This document shows positions 25,090-34,211 of a DNA stretch of 64,000 nucleotides, piece after piece; positions within the stretch are counted from its first letter, which is position 1, and every line of letters begins with the position of its first letter. The notes under the pieces were generated by a model that saw only the letters and a program-made list of their open reading frames with translations, made no database searches and was not told the origin of the DNA. This DNA is from JAQIBY01 sp964418565 (GTDB taxonomy: Bacteria; Bacteroidota; Bacteroidia; Bacteroidales; ML635J-15). The position numbers were made by a program, and so were the translations under genes. Location of the stretch: positions 7,986 through 71,985 of the forward strand of contig CAYQMB010000003.1 of assembly GCA_964418565.1 (NCBI GenBank), read 5' to 3'.

Positions 25090-26329
25090 ACTGTATAGTG
25101 TTATTTTGCCTTTGGTTATCTTATTATCGTGTGCTGCACAGACCAAAAAAGATGAGAAATCACAGGCTGACAGGCCGGAAGTATCGGATACGCTTACCCC
25201 GGATGCGGATACGCAGGCTGACTCTTTGCTTTGCGGAGCCGCCCGTATGGAACAGTATGTAACAGAGATCAAGGGGAAGCAGGTAGGTTTGGTGGCTAAT
25301 CACACAAGCCGGATAGAAGATGTGCATCTGGTGGATACCCTGCTTTCTCTGAATGTGAATGTCAGAAAAATCTTTGCTCCTGAGCATGGTTTTCGTGGCA
25401 CAGCCGATGCCGGTGAACATGTTGCCGACGGAAAAGATGATAAAACCGGCCTGCCGCTAATTTCTTTGTATGGCAGCAATCGGAAACCAACGGGTGAGCA
25501 ATTGAGCGGGCTTGACGTGGTCCTTTTTGATATTCAGGATGTGGGCGTTCGGTTCTATACCTACATTTCGACCATGCATTACGTAATGGAAGCCTGTGCA
25601 GAGAGCAATATTCCGGTAATCATTCTCGACCGCCCCAATCCCAATATTGATTTATGCGATGGTCCGGTTTTAGATCCGGCTTTTTCCTCCTTTGTGGGCA
25701 TGCATCCGGTGCCGGTAGCTCATGGAATGACAGTGGCTGAATATGCCCGTATGATTAACGGAGAGGGCTGGATGAAAGGCGGAATTACATGCGATCTTAG
25801 CTGGGTGTCCTGTGAAAATTACACAAGGGATATGCCTTACAAACTTCCCGTTCCACCTTCTCCTAATCTGCCCAATCAGCGGAGTATTCGTTTGTACCCC
25901 ACGCTGTGCTTTTTCGAAGCCACCAGTTTGAGCGTGGGTCGTGGTACGGATATGCAGTTTCAGATTGTCGGACACCCTGCACTTATGGAGCATGTTGATT
26001 TCAGCTTTACACCAAAGGCAAATACCGGTTCAGCGCATCCTAAATTTAAGAATGAAACATGCTATGGGTATGACCTCAGGCGGGATACAGAGCGATTCGA
26101 TTTTAAAACGGGAGAACTTCAGCTTCAGTGGCTGCTGGATATTTACAGTTCATTTCCGGATTCAGTTACCTTTTTTGATCGCCCCGGATTTTTTGACAAA
26201 CTGGCCGGAAAAAAATCCCTGAGAATACAAATGCAAAACGGCGTTGATGCCGAAAACATCCGCCAAAGCTGGCAGGAAGATCTGACTGCATTTAAGGCAA
26301 TGCGGGAAGCGTATTTGCTTTATGAATAG
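25082..26329 (+). CDS. DUF1343/NamZ-type exo-beta-N-acetylmuramidase lipoprotein
   Basis: 415 residues. A signal peptide with LLSC lipobox is followed by an acidic linker. The DUF1343 domain shows VGLVANHTSRIE, IFAPEHGFRGTADAGEHV, DVVLFDIQDVGVRFYTYISTMHYVMEA, IILDRPNPN and SIRLYPTLCFFEATSLSVGRGTD. The characterised member NamZ of Bacillus subtilis releases terminal MurNAc from peptidoglycan fragments; the EHGFRG Glu-His stretch is conserved here. With the upstream YdcF gene it suggests cell-wall recycling or remodelling. Confidence 0.93.
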   Translation: MFKLYSVILPLVILLSCAAQTKKDEKSQADRPEVSDTLTPDADTQADSLLCGAARMEQYVTEIKGKQVGLVANHTSRIEDVHLVDTLLSLNVNVRKIFAPEHGFRGTADAGEHVADGKDDKTGLPLISLYGSNRKPTGEQLSGLDVVLFDIQDVGVRFYTYISTMHYVMEACAESNIPVIILDRPNPNIDLCDGPVLDPAFSSFVGMHPVPVAHGMTVAEYARMINGEGWMKGGITCDLSWVSCENYTRDMPYKLPVPPSPNLPNQRSIRLYPTLCFFEATSLSVGRGTDMQFQIVGHPALMEHVDFSFTPKANTGSAHPKFKNETCYGYDLRRDTERFDFKTGELQLQWLLDIYSSFPDSVTFFDRPGFFDKLAGKKSLRIQMQNGVDAENIRQSWQEDLTAFKAMREAYLLYE

Positions 26330-26380
26330 TGGTGTTGTAGAATTACGCCCCGGAATTAAGAAATACTGATCAATAGAATA

Positions 26381-26413
26381 AAAAAAGGCCATCCACTGGT
26401 TAGCGGACAGCCT
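26381..26413 (-). terminator. intrinsic terminator of dnaK
   Basis: A 12-bp stem (26386-26397 with 26402-26413, several G-U pairs on the minus strand), 4-nt loop, and a minus-strand U-run from A bases at 26380-26386. Confidence 0.8.
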
Positions 26414-26435
26414 TCTCGCAACATGAAACATTAGT

Positions 26436-28367
26436 TTACTTTACTTCTTCAAAATCAACATCGGTTACTTCGCCATCGTCGTCACCTTTGGATTTTGATT
26501 TATCTTGCTGTTCTGAGCCTTCTTGTGGACCGGTCTGCTGGCCTCCCTGCTGTTGCTGACCTGCATTCTGGGCATTGTAAATGTCCTGTGAAGCCTCCTG
26601 GAATACTTTGTTGAGTTCTTCCATTGAGCTGTCGATGGCAGCAACATCCTGGTTTTTATGTGCTTCTTTAAGCTTAGCCAGAGAATCTTCTATAGGCTTT
26701 TTCTTATCAGCAGGGATTTTGTCACCTACTTCTTTGAGTTGTTTTTCCGTCTGGAAAATCAACTGATCAGCCTTGTTGATCTTCTCAACTTTTTCTTTTT
26801 CCTGCTCGTCTTTTTCAGCATTGGCTTCAGCCTCGGCTTTCATCTTGTTGATTTCTTCATCAGATAAACCTGTAGAGGCTTCAATGCGGATGCTCTGTTC
26901 TTTACCGGTGCCTTTGTCTTTGGCAGATACATTGAGTATGCCATTGGCATCGAGATCAAAGCTTACTTCAACCTGCGGAACACCACGTGGTGCCGGTGGA
27001 ATACCATCGAGGTGGAAGCGACCAATGGTTTTGTTGTCTTTAGCCATCGGACGTTCGCCCTGCAGTACATGAATTTCTACCGAAGGTTGATTGTCAGTTG
27101 CCGTGGTAAAGGTTTCTGATTTGTTTGTCGGGATGGTTGTGTTTGCTTCAATCAATTTGGTCATAACACCGCCCATGGTTTCAATGCCAAGTGAAAGGGG
27201 TGTGACATCCAGCAGAAGCACATCTTTTACATCACCGGCAAGAACACCACCCTGAATGGCAGCACCAATGGCTACAACTTCGTCGGGGTTAACACCTTTT
27301 GAAGGTTCTTTGCCGAAAAATTTGGTCACTTTTTCCTGAATTGCCGGAATACGTGTTGATCCACCAACGAGCAGAACCTGATCGATATCTGACGTTGAAA
27401 GGCCTGCATCTTTGAGTGCTGCTTTGCATGGTTTCATTGTAGCTTCGATAAGCTCGTCTGCGAGTTGTTCAAATTTCGATCTGCTCAATGATTTAACCAT
27501 GTGTTTGGGCACACCGTCTACCGGCATGATGTATGGAAGGTTGATTTCAGTTGAGCTTGAGCTTGAAAGTTCAATCTTGGCTTTTTCAGCAGCTTCTTTA
27601 AGGCGTTGCATTGCCATGGGATCTTTAGAAAGATCTGCACCTTCATCTTTTTTAAACTCTTCAACAAGCCACTGAATAACGACTTCATCAAAATCATCAC
27701 CACCCAGGTGTGTGTCACCATTGGTAGATTTTACTTCAAATACGCCATCGCCAAGCTCAAGGATGGAAATATCAAATGTACCACCACCAAGGTCAAACAC
27801 AGCCACTTTCATGTCCTGATCTTTTTTGTCAAGTCCATATGCAAGTGATGCAGCCGTTGGTTCATTGATAATACGTTTTACTTCCAGACCGGAAATTTCT
27901 CCGGCTTCTTTGGTTGCCTGACGTTGTGAGTCATCAAAATATGCCGGTACGGTAATGACAGCTTCTGTTACTTCCTGACCAAGGTAATCTTCTGCGGTTT
28001 TCTTCATTTTCTGAAGCACCATGGCAGAAATTTCCTGTGGTGTGTATTTTCTGTCATCAATCTGAACGCGTGGAGTATCGTTGCCACCGTCAATAATTTT
28101 ATACGGCATGCGTTTGATTTCCTTTGTCAGGTTGCTGTATTTTTCACCCATGAATCGTTTAATGGATGCAACGGTTTTTTCGGAGTTGGTAATAGCCTGA
28201 CGTTTTGCAGGGTCACCCACTTTTCTTTCCCCGTTTTCGACAAAAGCCACCACTGATGGTGTGGTACGCTTGCCTTCGCTGTTAGGAATAACAACGGGTT
28301 CGTTGCCTTCCATCACTGATACGCATGAGTTTGTTGTTCCTAAGTCTATTCCAATTATTTTACCCAT
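26436..28367 (-). CDS. dnaK: molecular chaperone DnaK (Hsp70)
   Basis: 643 residues. ATPase domain to about residue 385 with GIDLGTTNSCVSVMEG at the start, AVFDLGGGTFDISIL and VLLVGGSTRIPAIQ. Then the EEVD-like linker region (VLLLDVTPLSLGIET), the beta-sandwich substrate domain and the helical lid. The tail is Gln/Gly-rich and ends in DGEVTDVDFEEVK, typical of bacterial DnaK. It folds nascent and stress-denatured proteins with DnaJ and GrpE, which are not in this window. Monocistronic, with its own terminator. No CIRCE-like inverted repeat was seen in the 150 bases upstream. Confidence 0.98.
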   Translation of the reverse strand: MGKIIGIDLGTTNSCVSVMEGNEPVVIPNSEGKRTTPSVVAFVENGERKVGDPAKRQAITNSEKTVASIKRFMGEKYSNLTKEIKRMPYKIIDGGNDTPRVQIDDRKYTPQEISAMVLQKMKKTAEDYLGQEVTEAVITVPAYFDDSQRQATKEAGEISGLEVKRIINEPTAASLAYGLDKKDQDMKVAVFDLGGGTFDISILELGDGVFEVKSTNGDTHLGGDDFDEVVIQWLVEEFKKDEGADLSKDPMAMQRLKEAAEKAKIELSSSSSTEINLPYIMPVDGVPKHMVKSLSRSKFEQLADELIEATMKPCKAALKDAGLSTSDIDQVLLVGGSTRIPAIQEKVTKFFGKEPSKGVNPDEVVAIGAAIQGGVLAGDVKDVLLLDVTPLSLGIETMGGVMTKLIEANTTIPTNKSETFTTATDNQPSVEIHVLQGERPMAKDNKTIGRFHLDGIPPAPRGVPQVEVSFDLDANGILNVSAKDKGTGKEQSIRIEASTGLSDEEINKMKAEAEANAEKDEQEKEKVEKINKADQLIFQTEKQLKEVGDKIPADKKKPIEDSLAKLKEAHKNQDVAAIDSSMEELNKVFQEASQDIYNAQNAGQQQQGGQQTGPQEGSEQQDKSKSKGDDDGEVTDVDFEEVK

Positions 28368-28519
28368 AATATTTTATAAAGATTTGATTTCACAATTTTA
28401 TTAATTCGTCTTTGTGTTATCAATCTTTGTGCCACAGGAAAAATCCTTAGGAAAGGGGTAAAATTGTCAGTGCTTGTTTTCAATACGTGTCAGTAAACTG
28501 TAAAACACCTGCCAATACG

Positions 28520-29581
28520 TCACCTGTTGGAGACGTAATAGGGGTTGTCTCTGTCGGCAAAGTTGAGTTGATCAGTCAATGTGTCTGTAGCAATTTTTGT
28601 TACGGTTGAAAGCGTTACCGGGATGGTTCGTTCCTGAGTGTAACGTGCAGCAAACAATCCAACACCATTTTCGATATTGGTGAAGAACGGTTTTTCCTGA
28701 ACGGCTCCATAGCTGGGTTCACTGATTTCAGAATAGATGCGAAAATCTTCATCTGCAACGTAAAGGCTGAATGTTGCAGAGTTGGGGTAACGTACAAGGC
28801 GGGTAACCCCTTCTTTTTCTTCAACCTGATTCAGCAGCTCTTCATAAAACTGTTCTATGGTAAAATCCAGTGAAACTTCCTGATCTGATCCGCTCAATGT
28901 TTTTACCGGCCAGCTGATCTCTATCGGCTTTAAGTCTTTGATGGTATCACCTGAATCAGTAACCTCAAGATAGTAAAAGCGAAATACCATTTGGTACAGA
29001 CTGCCATTTTCACCGGTTCTGTATTCTGTACTTACAGAACCAAAGCTGTAATTTTCAAGTGAAAGCTTTTGTACCGATAAGGGGCTGATGATGTACGCTC
29101 CGCTGATGAGCTTTAATTGACTTGTGCATTCAGTATTTTCATCGGGAATTTCAACATGAAGCTCATAGGTGTAATCATTACCGGCATTGCTCTCTGCATC
29201 TATTTCCCCCTGATAAATATATATGGTATTGCGGTCAGTAGCAAATTCAACTTCATTCGGATTGTCTTCTTCTGGCTTTGGAATGGTATCGACAGGAACA
29301 AAATCAAGCCTTTTGACCACATTGCCGCTTTCAATCTGATTTATGTATACAATGGCATTATCATAAAACAGGGAATCACTGATTGCGGCCATTTCTGCAG
29401 CAGGGGCATCCCCAAGAAAGGCTTTGTTTACTTTAATGTAATGTACACTGTCGTTTTGATTGAGCATGCCATATACAACGGGAATGTTTTCCCATTCAGC
29501 GGTGGGGTCGAGTTCATCGTTGCAGGCAGAAATTCCGATCAGGAGAGTAAGTATGAGTGATATTATTGCAAATTTCTTCAT
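28520..29581 (-). CDS. lipoprotein resembling DUF4249 proteins
   Basis: 353 residues. The signal sequence ends in GISAC (lipobox). IPVVYGMLNQNDSVHYIKVNKAFLGDA about 20 residues later is the pattern seen at the start of DUF4249-type Bacteroidota lipoproteins (a conserved beta-sandwich-like N-terminal strand pair), and YTYELHVEIPDEN fits too, but the match is from memory and only moderate. Such proteins often accompany TonB-dependent receptors; none is present here. Predicted surface or periplasmic lipoprotein, monocistronic, divergent from panB. Confidence 0.6.
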   Translation of the reverse strand: MKKFAIISLILTLLIGISACNDELDPTAEWENIPVVYGMLNQNDSVHYIKVNKAFLGDAPAAEMAAISDSLFYDNAIVYINQIESGNVVKRLDFVPVDTIPKPEEDNPNEVEFATDRNTIYIYQGEIDAESNAGNDYTYELHVEIPDENTECTSQLKLISGAYIISPLSVQKLSLENYSFGSVSTEYRTGENGSLYQMVFRFYYLEVTDSGDTIKDLKPIEISWPVKTLSGSDQEVSLDFTIEQFYEELLNQVEEKEGVTRLVRYPNSATFSLYVADEDFRIYSEISEPSYGAVQEKPFFTNIENGVGLFAARYTQERTIPVTLSTVTKIATDTLTDQLNFADRDNPYYVSNR

Positions 29582-29691
29582 TTAACCCATGTTATTTAAA
29601 AATAATTATCAATTTTGTATCGATATAACGTTCTGAAATAAGAAACGTTTCAAATTTAGACTTATTTTTTGATCTGCAAAAATATTATATT

Positions 29692-30507
29692 ATGTCAACC
29701 TATAAGAATGTAAGACGCGTAACTACGAAGGTTCTGCAGGCAATGAAAGAGAACGATGAGAAAATTGCCATGCTGACAGCCTATGATTATTCCATGGCGC
29801 GTTTGCTTGATTCATCGAATATTGATGTGATATTGGTTGGTGATTCAGCTTCAAATGTTATGGCCGGATATGAATCTACCTTACCCATTACCCTGGATCA
29901 CATGATATATCATGCAGCCAGTGTAGTGCGTGCTGTTCAGCGTGCGCTGGTGGTTGTGGATTTGCCTTTTGGTACCTACCAGGGGAACTCCAAACTGGCA
30001 CTGAAATCTTCTATCCGCATAATGAAAGAAACCGGAGCCGCTGCCATTAAAATGGAAGGGGGTGCCGAAGTAGAAGAGTCCATTCGGCGTATCCTTTCTG
30101 CCGGGGTCCCTGTAATGGGCCATTTGGGGCTCACACCGCAATCGATTCATAAGTTCGGAACTTATGTGGTAAGGGCTACCGAAGAAGAGGAGGCCGAAAA
30201 GCTTATTGAAGATGCGCATTTGCTTGAAGAGCTTGGCTGTTTTGCCATTGTGCTTGAAAAAATACCCTCAGACTTGGCTGCACAACTTGCGCGGGAAATA
30301 AAAATACCGCTTATTGGTATAGGTGCAGGTCCTGATGTTGATGGTCAGGTGCTTGTGCTTCATGATATGCTTGGTATTACTCAGGAGTTTTCGCCACGGT
30401 TTTTGCGGCGTTACCATGATTTATCGAAAGAAATTAAAACAGCAGTTTCTCAATACATTGAGGATGTTAAGCGTTTGGATTTTCCGAATGAAAATGAACG
30501 GTACTGA
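29692..30507 (+). CDS. panB: 3-methyl-2-oxobutanoate hydroxymethyltransferase
   Basis: 271 residues, usual length. It transfers a hydroxymethyl group from 5,10-methylene-tetrahydrofolate to alpha-ketoisovalerate, giving ketopantoate for pantothenate and CoA. Family motifs: KIAMLTAYDYSMARLLD, ILVGDSASNVMAGYEST (metal-binding Asp), VVVDLPFGTYQ, AAIKMEGG, VPVMGHLGLTPQS, and the catalytic Glu in FAIVLEKIPSDLA, then IPLIGIGAGPDVDGQVLVLHDMLG. Its stop overlaps the next start by one base (TGATG), so the two genes are translationally coupled. Confidence 0.97.
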   Translation: MSTYKNVRRVTTKVLQAMKENDEKIAMLTAYDYSMARLLDSSNIDVILVGDSASNVMAGYESTLPITLDHMIYHAASVVRAVQRALVVVDLPFGTYQGNSKLALKSSIRIMKETGAAAIKMEGGAEVEESIRRILSAGVPVMGHLGLTPQSIHKFGTYVVRATEEEEAEKLIEDAHLLEELGCFAIVLEKIPSDLAAQLAREIKIPLIGIGAGPDVDGQVLVLHDMLGITQEFSPRFLRRYHDLSKEIKTAVSQYIEDVKRLDFPNENERY

Positions 30508-31202
30508 TGGCACAACAATTTGTTCCTGATGTTTTATATGAAGACAATCACCTGCTTGTTGTAAATAAGCCGGTGGGTATGCTGGTGCAGGGTGATGAGA
30601 CAGGGGATGTTCCCATTACAGAACATTACAAATCCTACCTGAAAGTAAAATACAATAAACCCGGGAATGTGTTTTTGGGTCTCGTTCACCGTATTGATCG
30701 TCCTGTCAGTGGTGTTATGGTGCTGGCCAAAACCAGCAAGGCCATGCAAAGGCTGAATAAACAGTTTAAAAACAAACATCCCGAAAAGATTTATTTTGCC
30801 ATTGTTAAAAACATGCCTGCAGAAAAATCTGCTCACCTGAAACACTACCTGAAAAAAAACCGGGAACAGAACAAATCTTATGTTGTAGACCAACATACCG
30901 GAGGTGCAAAATATGCCGAACTAAAATATGAGCATATTGCTTCTTCAGATACCTACCATTTGCTGAAGGTCGAGTTATTAACGGGACGACATCACCAGAT
31001 TCGCTGTCAGCTGGCTCATTGCGGTTGTCCCATTAAAGGTGATTTAAAATATGGTTTTCCGCGCTCAAACAAAGACGGAAGCATCAGTCTGCATGCCGGC
31101 AGGCTTGGATTGGAACACCCTGTCAGGAAAGAGAACATATCGTTTTCTGCTCCGTTTCCGTCAACAGATGTTTTGTGGAATTTATTCCGGCAATTCGTTT
31201 AA
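30507..31202 (+). CDS. RluA-family pseudouridine synthase
   Basis: 231 residues. Catalytic Asp64 lies in the HRIDRP motif; the family's DNHLLVVNKPVGMLVQ opening, RLNKQFKNKHPEKIYFAIV and LLTGRHHQIRCQLAHCGCPIKGDLKYG are also clear. No S4 domain is present, so it is the short form resembling RluC/TruC-like enzymes. The exact RNA uridine target cannot be told from sequence. The start overlaps the panB stop. Its last 21 bases overlap, tail to tail, the convergent gene at 31182-31979. Confidence 0.93.
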   Translation: MAQQFVPDVLYEDNHLLVVNKPVGMLVQGDETGDVPITEHYKSYLKVKYNKPGNVFLGLVHRIDRPVSGVMVLAKTSKAMQRLNKQFKNKHPEKIYFAIVKNMPAEKSAHLKHYLKKNREQNKSYVVDQHTGGAKYAELKYEHIASSDTYHLLKVELLTGRHHQIRCQLAHCGCPIKGDLKYGFPRSNKDGSISLHAGRLGLEHPVRKENISFSAPFPSTDVLWNLFRQFV

Positions 31203-31979
31203 AACACAGAATTCCTTTTCCTCAGGTCTGATAATCATTATTTTGTCTTTTAAAAAAGCGAGCCCCAGAATACCATGAAATGCAGGGTTGGCATCACTAA
31301 CAGTTCGGCTGTCCGGCACATTCCAGCTTTTTCCGCAAAATGCAATTTCCGAGGGTTCATCTATGGGGTTGAAAATCACGTACAGAGCAGATTCAGGATT
31401 CAGCAAAAATGTGTATTCCTGATTGTTTATTTTCACAGGTATCAGCATTTTGCTGTCCATATAAATGCTGTACTTGTCAAATTTACAACTGTCTACGCAC
31501 CGGAAATCTGTACAGGTTTTGATTTTACGTTCCCGGAAGTTGATCATTATCTCTTTTCCGGAAAAGAAATCCAGGGAGATTTCACCCGCTATGCTGTCCG
31601 GGGTATTGTTGTCCCTGGGAATGACATTAAAGCGTTTTGGCCCAAAGCATATTGTACCAAGCTTCCCACTTATGTCTTCGGCGGTGCTGCTGTCTTTGTT
31701 GGCTGACAGGGTGCCCACAGAATCAGCAAAATCGGTGTAAATGTTTTGTGTTTTAATTCCGTGGTGAAGGGTAAAGTATGCTTCACGTGTACAGGTTTGA
31801 TCAAAAGCCACCGGAAGAAGTATTTTTGAGTGGGAGTGGTAAAAATTACCCAGGCTGTCACCTTTCCATATAAAGCTGGCTTCATTTACTATGGGTTCTT
31901 CGCTTATGTTTTTTCTGTCGGAGGGCTGACACCCCATAACTGCCAGCGTTATCAGAATGATCAATGGTAATGTTTTCAT
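31182..31979 (-). CDS. lipoprotein with degenerate retropepsin-like fold
   Basis: 265 residues. Signal sequence with VMGC lipobox. The latter part has AGEISLDFFSGKEIMINFRERKI and, near the end, GILGLAFLKDKIMIIRPEEKEF, the pattern of Bacteroidota aspartyl-protease-like proteins (GILG.DFL...ID....). The usual catalytic D-T/S-G is missing at both expected places (FTLHHG and FLLNPES), so it is probably inactive as a protease or not a protease. Six Cys are present, among them a cluster CTDFRCVDSC. Predicted envelope lipoprotein of unknown role. The C-terminal coding end overlaps the rluA-type gene by 21 bp. Confidence 0.6.
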   Translation of the reverse strand: MKTLPLIILITLAVMGCQPSDRKNISEEPIVNEASFIWKGDSLGNFYHSHSKILLPVAFDQTCTREAYFTLHHGIKTQNIYTDFADSVGTLSANKDSSTAEDISGKLGTICFGPKRFNVIPRDNNTPDSIAGEISLDFFSGKEIMINFRERKIKTCTDFRCVDSCKFDKYSIYMDSKMLIPVKINNQEYTFLLNPESALYVIFNPIDEPSEIAFCGKSWNVPDSRTVSDANPAFHGILGLAFLKDKIMIIRPEEKEFCVLNELPE

Positions 31980-32052
31980 AATCGTGGTCTTTTTTCAAAT
32001 ATAGCGATTTTTTGGATTGAACCGGAAGAATTTCGATGTCTGCAGGATTTTG

Positions 32053-32060
32053 TACATTTG
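32053..32060 (+). promoter_or_regulatory. TAnnTTTG -7 box for the esterase gene
   Basis: TACATTTG, 24 bases before the ATG at 32084; it excludes the upstream in-frame ATG at 32036. Confidence 0.55.
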
Positions 32061-32083
32061 TTTGTGTCCCTTTTCGGATTAAT

Positions 32084-33277
32084 ATGAAAATCGGCTTGTG
32101 CTACATATTGTTGTGTTTTTTATTAATGCCACTTACACAATTGGCTATTGCACAAAGATACAGGAATGCAGTGTTTGACGATGTTAGCATTCAGCACGAT
32201 TTGGAATATGGCAGGGCCGAAACCTATCTTGGCGTAGAAAAACAACTAAAATTTGATTTTTATGAACCCTCCGGCGATAGTTTGCAATTCCGGCCACTGG
32301 TAATTACTGTTTTTGGAGGCTCGTTTATTCTTGGCAGCCGCTCATGGGTAGATATGCAGGCATGGGGAGACAGCCTTGCCAGACGCGGTTTTGTGGTGGC
32401 ATCAATTGACTATCGACTGGGGTATAACCCGGCTTCTGAAAAAAGCCTTATCCGGGCTGCATATCGTGCAGGTCAGGATGTCAGTGCAGCCATACGGTAC
32501 TTTAAAGCAGAATATGCAACCTATGGTATTGATACCAGCCGGATATATCTGCTGGGAAATTCTGCGGGGAGCATTGCCTCCCTTATTGCAGCCTTTTTAA
32601 CTGATGAGGAGCGTCCGGTACAAACATTCGGGGACAACATACGGCCTGATTTAAAATGCAAACACTGCACCGGAACTGATGGCAATCACAGTTCTGAAGT
32701 TGCTGGTGTTATATCGCAGTGGGGCGGCCTCACCAATTTGCACTTTATTGACAGGAATGAAGATATCCCTGTTTGTTTTATCCATGGACAAAAAGATGGT
32801 ACGGTACCATATGATGTCGGTCCGGCATACAATATCCGGCTTTTGCCGCTGCTTTATGGTTCTGAATATATGGCCTCACATATGGACAGCCTGGGCATAT
32901 ACAATGAGCTGCATTTGTTTAAAGATAAAAAGCATTGCTTTTACCTTGAGTCAAGCCAGTTGAAGCTAAAACCAGATGAGTTTTCTCAATGCCTTAGCAT
33001 TGTTCTGGATTTTATTCACAGCGTTGAGAATGATTATGTCCTGGCAGAAGCACCATTTCACTCTTATGTGTTGGAGCAGCCTGTATGTTTTGGTTACAAG
33101 GGTGATTTTTCAGAATTCCCTGTATCGTTTCGCATATTGTCTGTTGTCGGAAGACAGGTGCAATCCGGCAACTATCCGGTAGTGTATCAGGATACAAATC
33201 AATTAAACCCTGGGATTTACTTACTGGAGTTGCATTACCCGGGTACTGACCGCTTTTTTAAATTGATTATTAATTAG
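32084..33277 (+). CDS. secreted alpha/beta-hydrolase (carboxylesterase-like) with T9SS tail
   Basis: 397 residues from the ATG at 32084, which begins a signal peptide and follows a TAnnTTTG box at 32053. The alpha/beta-hydrolase core shows the oxyanion-type VFGGSFILGSR, nucleophile Ser160 in GNSAGS, an Asp in HGQKDGTVP and a His in DKKHCF, a plausible complete triad. A CKHC pair lies in an insertion. The C-terminal ~75 residues (FRILSVVGRQVQSGNY ... LNPGIYLLEL ... FFKLIIN) match a type A T9SS sorting domain, so it is probably exported across the outer membrane and surface-attached or released. The substrate is unknown. No T9SS core genes are nearby. Confidence 0.85.
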   Translation: MKIGLCYILLCFLLMPLTQLAIAQRYRNAVFDDVSIQHDLEYGRAETYLGVEKQLKFDFYEPSGDSLQFRPLVITVFGGSFILGSRSWVDMQAWGDSLARRGFVVASIDYRLGYNPASEKSLIRAAYRAGQDVSAAIRYFKAEYATYGIDTSRIYLLGNSAGSIASLIAAFLTDEERPVQTFGDNIRPDLKCKHCTGTDGNHSSEVAGVISQWGGLTNLHFIDRNEDIPVCFIHGQKDGTVPYDVGPAYNIRLLPLLYGSEYMASHMDSLGIYNELHLFKDKKHCFYLESSQLKLKPDEFSQCLSIVLDFIHSVENDYVLAEAPFHSYVLEQPVCFGYKGDFSEFPVSFRILSVVGRQVQSGNYPVVYQDTNQLNPGIYLLELHYPGTDRFFKLIIN

Positions 33278-33299
33278 TGTTTGTCAATACAGTCACCAA

Positions 33300-34211
33300 T
33301 TAATCTTTTTCTGTTTTCGCATCAAGCCTGCCACGTTCCATGATACTGGCATTCAGTTCAAAACCCAGAATGATGGCAAAGCTCATAATGTAAACCCAGA
33401 TCAACACAACAATAATGGTAGCCAGAGAGCCGTATAGCTTATTGTATTGGGCAAAGTTATTCACAAAAAAGGAAAACCCGTACGAAGCCAGCACCATCAA
33501 AATGGTGGCGAGAGTTGCTCCGGGGGAAATAAAACGGAAACGTCCTTTTCTGGCAGGGGCCAGGTAATAGATAAAGGAAGTGCTAAAGAAGAAAAGGCCG
33601 AGAATGATAATTACCCTGACACCGAGAAAGACATACCATAGCAATTTCGAATCATCAAAAAACCTGGTGTAAAGGGATTCATTGATGGTAAGCAGGGTAA
33701 TGGCAATGGTGATTAATATAAACTGAATAAAGACAAGCAGAATAGAGACCAATCGCCGCATCCACCATTTACGGTATTCTATGGTATGGTATGAACTGTT
33801 GAACGCCCTGACAAGAGCTAAAACACCGTTTGATGCAATAAAAACGGCCAGAACAAATGTCAGAGACAGCAGGGATCCCCGTTGTTTTGTTATAATATCA
33901 ACGATAGTATCCTCCAGCGTCAGGTAGGCATTATGGGGCATAAACGTTTCCAGCAGATTGAGCAGGGATTCCTGAAAGTTCTCAATCGGGATGTAAGGAA
34001 TCAGCGTAAACAAAAAGATAATGGCAGGGAAAATAGACAGAAAGGCTGAGTATGCTACGCTGGTAGCCCTCTGCTGCATATCTCCTTTTTGAATCCCGCG
34101 GATAAAAAATTTGCCAATATCATAAATTGGATATTTGTCAAAACCGGGGAGGGAAAAGCGTTTTGCTTTACCTTTAAGCCAAAGTCGAAAATGCCGTAAG
34201 TTTTTCTTCAT
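33300..34211 (-). CDS. YihY/BrkB-family inner-membrane protein
   Basis: 303 residues with six predicted membrane helices. Family motifs: QQRATSVAYSAFLSIFPAIIFLFTLIPYIP in the first helix, IASNGVLALVRAFNSSYHTIEYRKWWMRRL, YYLAPARKGRFRFISPGATLATI and YGSLATIIVVLIWVYIMSFAIILGFELNA. Formerly misnamed RNase BN; its function (possibly transport or envelope-related) is unsettled. It starts on the last base of nadC and is the third gene of the DUF4783-nadC-yihY unit. Confidence 0.92.
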   Translation of the reverse strand: MKKNLRHFRLWLKGKAKRFSLPGFDKYPIYDIGKFFIRGIQKGDMQQRATSVAYSAFLSIFPAIIFLFTLIPYIPIENFQESLLNLLETFMPHNAYLTLEDTIVDIITKQRGSLLSLTFVLAVFIASNGVLALVRAFNSSYHTIEYRKWWMRRLVSILLVFIQFILITIAITLLTINESLYTRFFDDSKLLWYVFLGVRVIIILGLFFFSTSFIYYLAPARKGRFRFISPGATLATILMVLASYGFSFFVNNFAQYNKLYGSLATIIVVLIWVYIMSFAIILGFELNASIMERGRLDAKTEKD

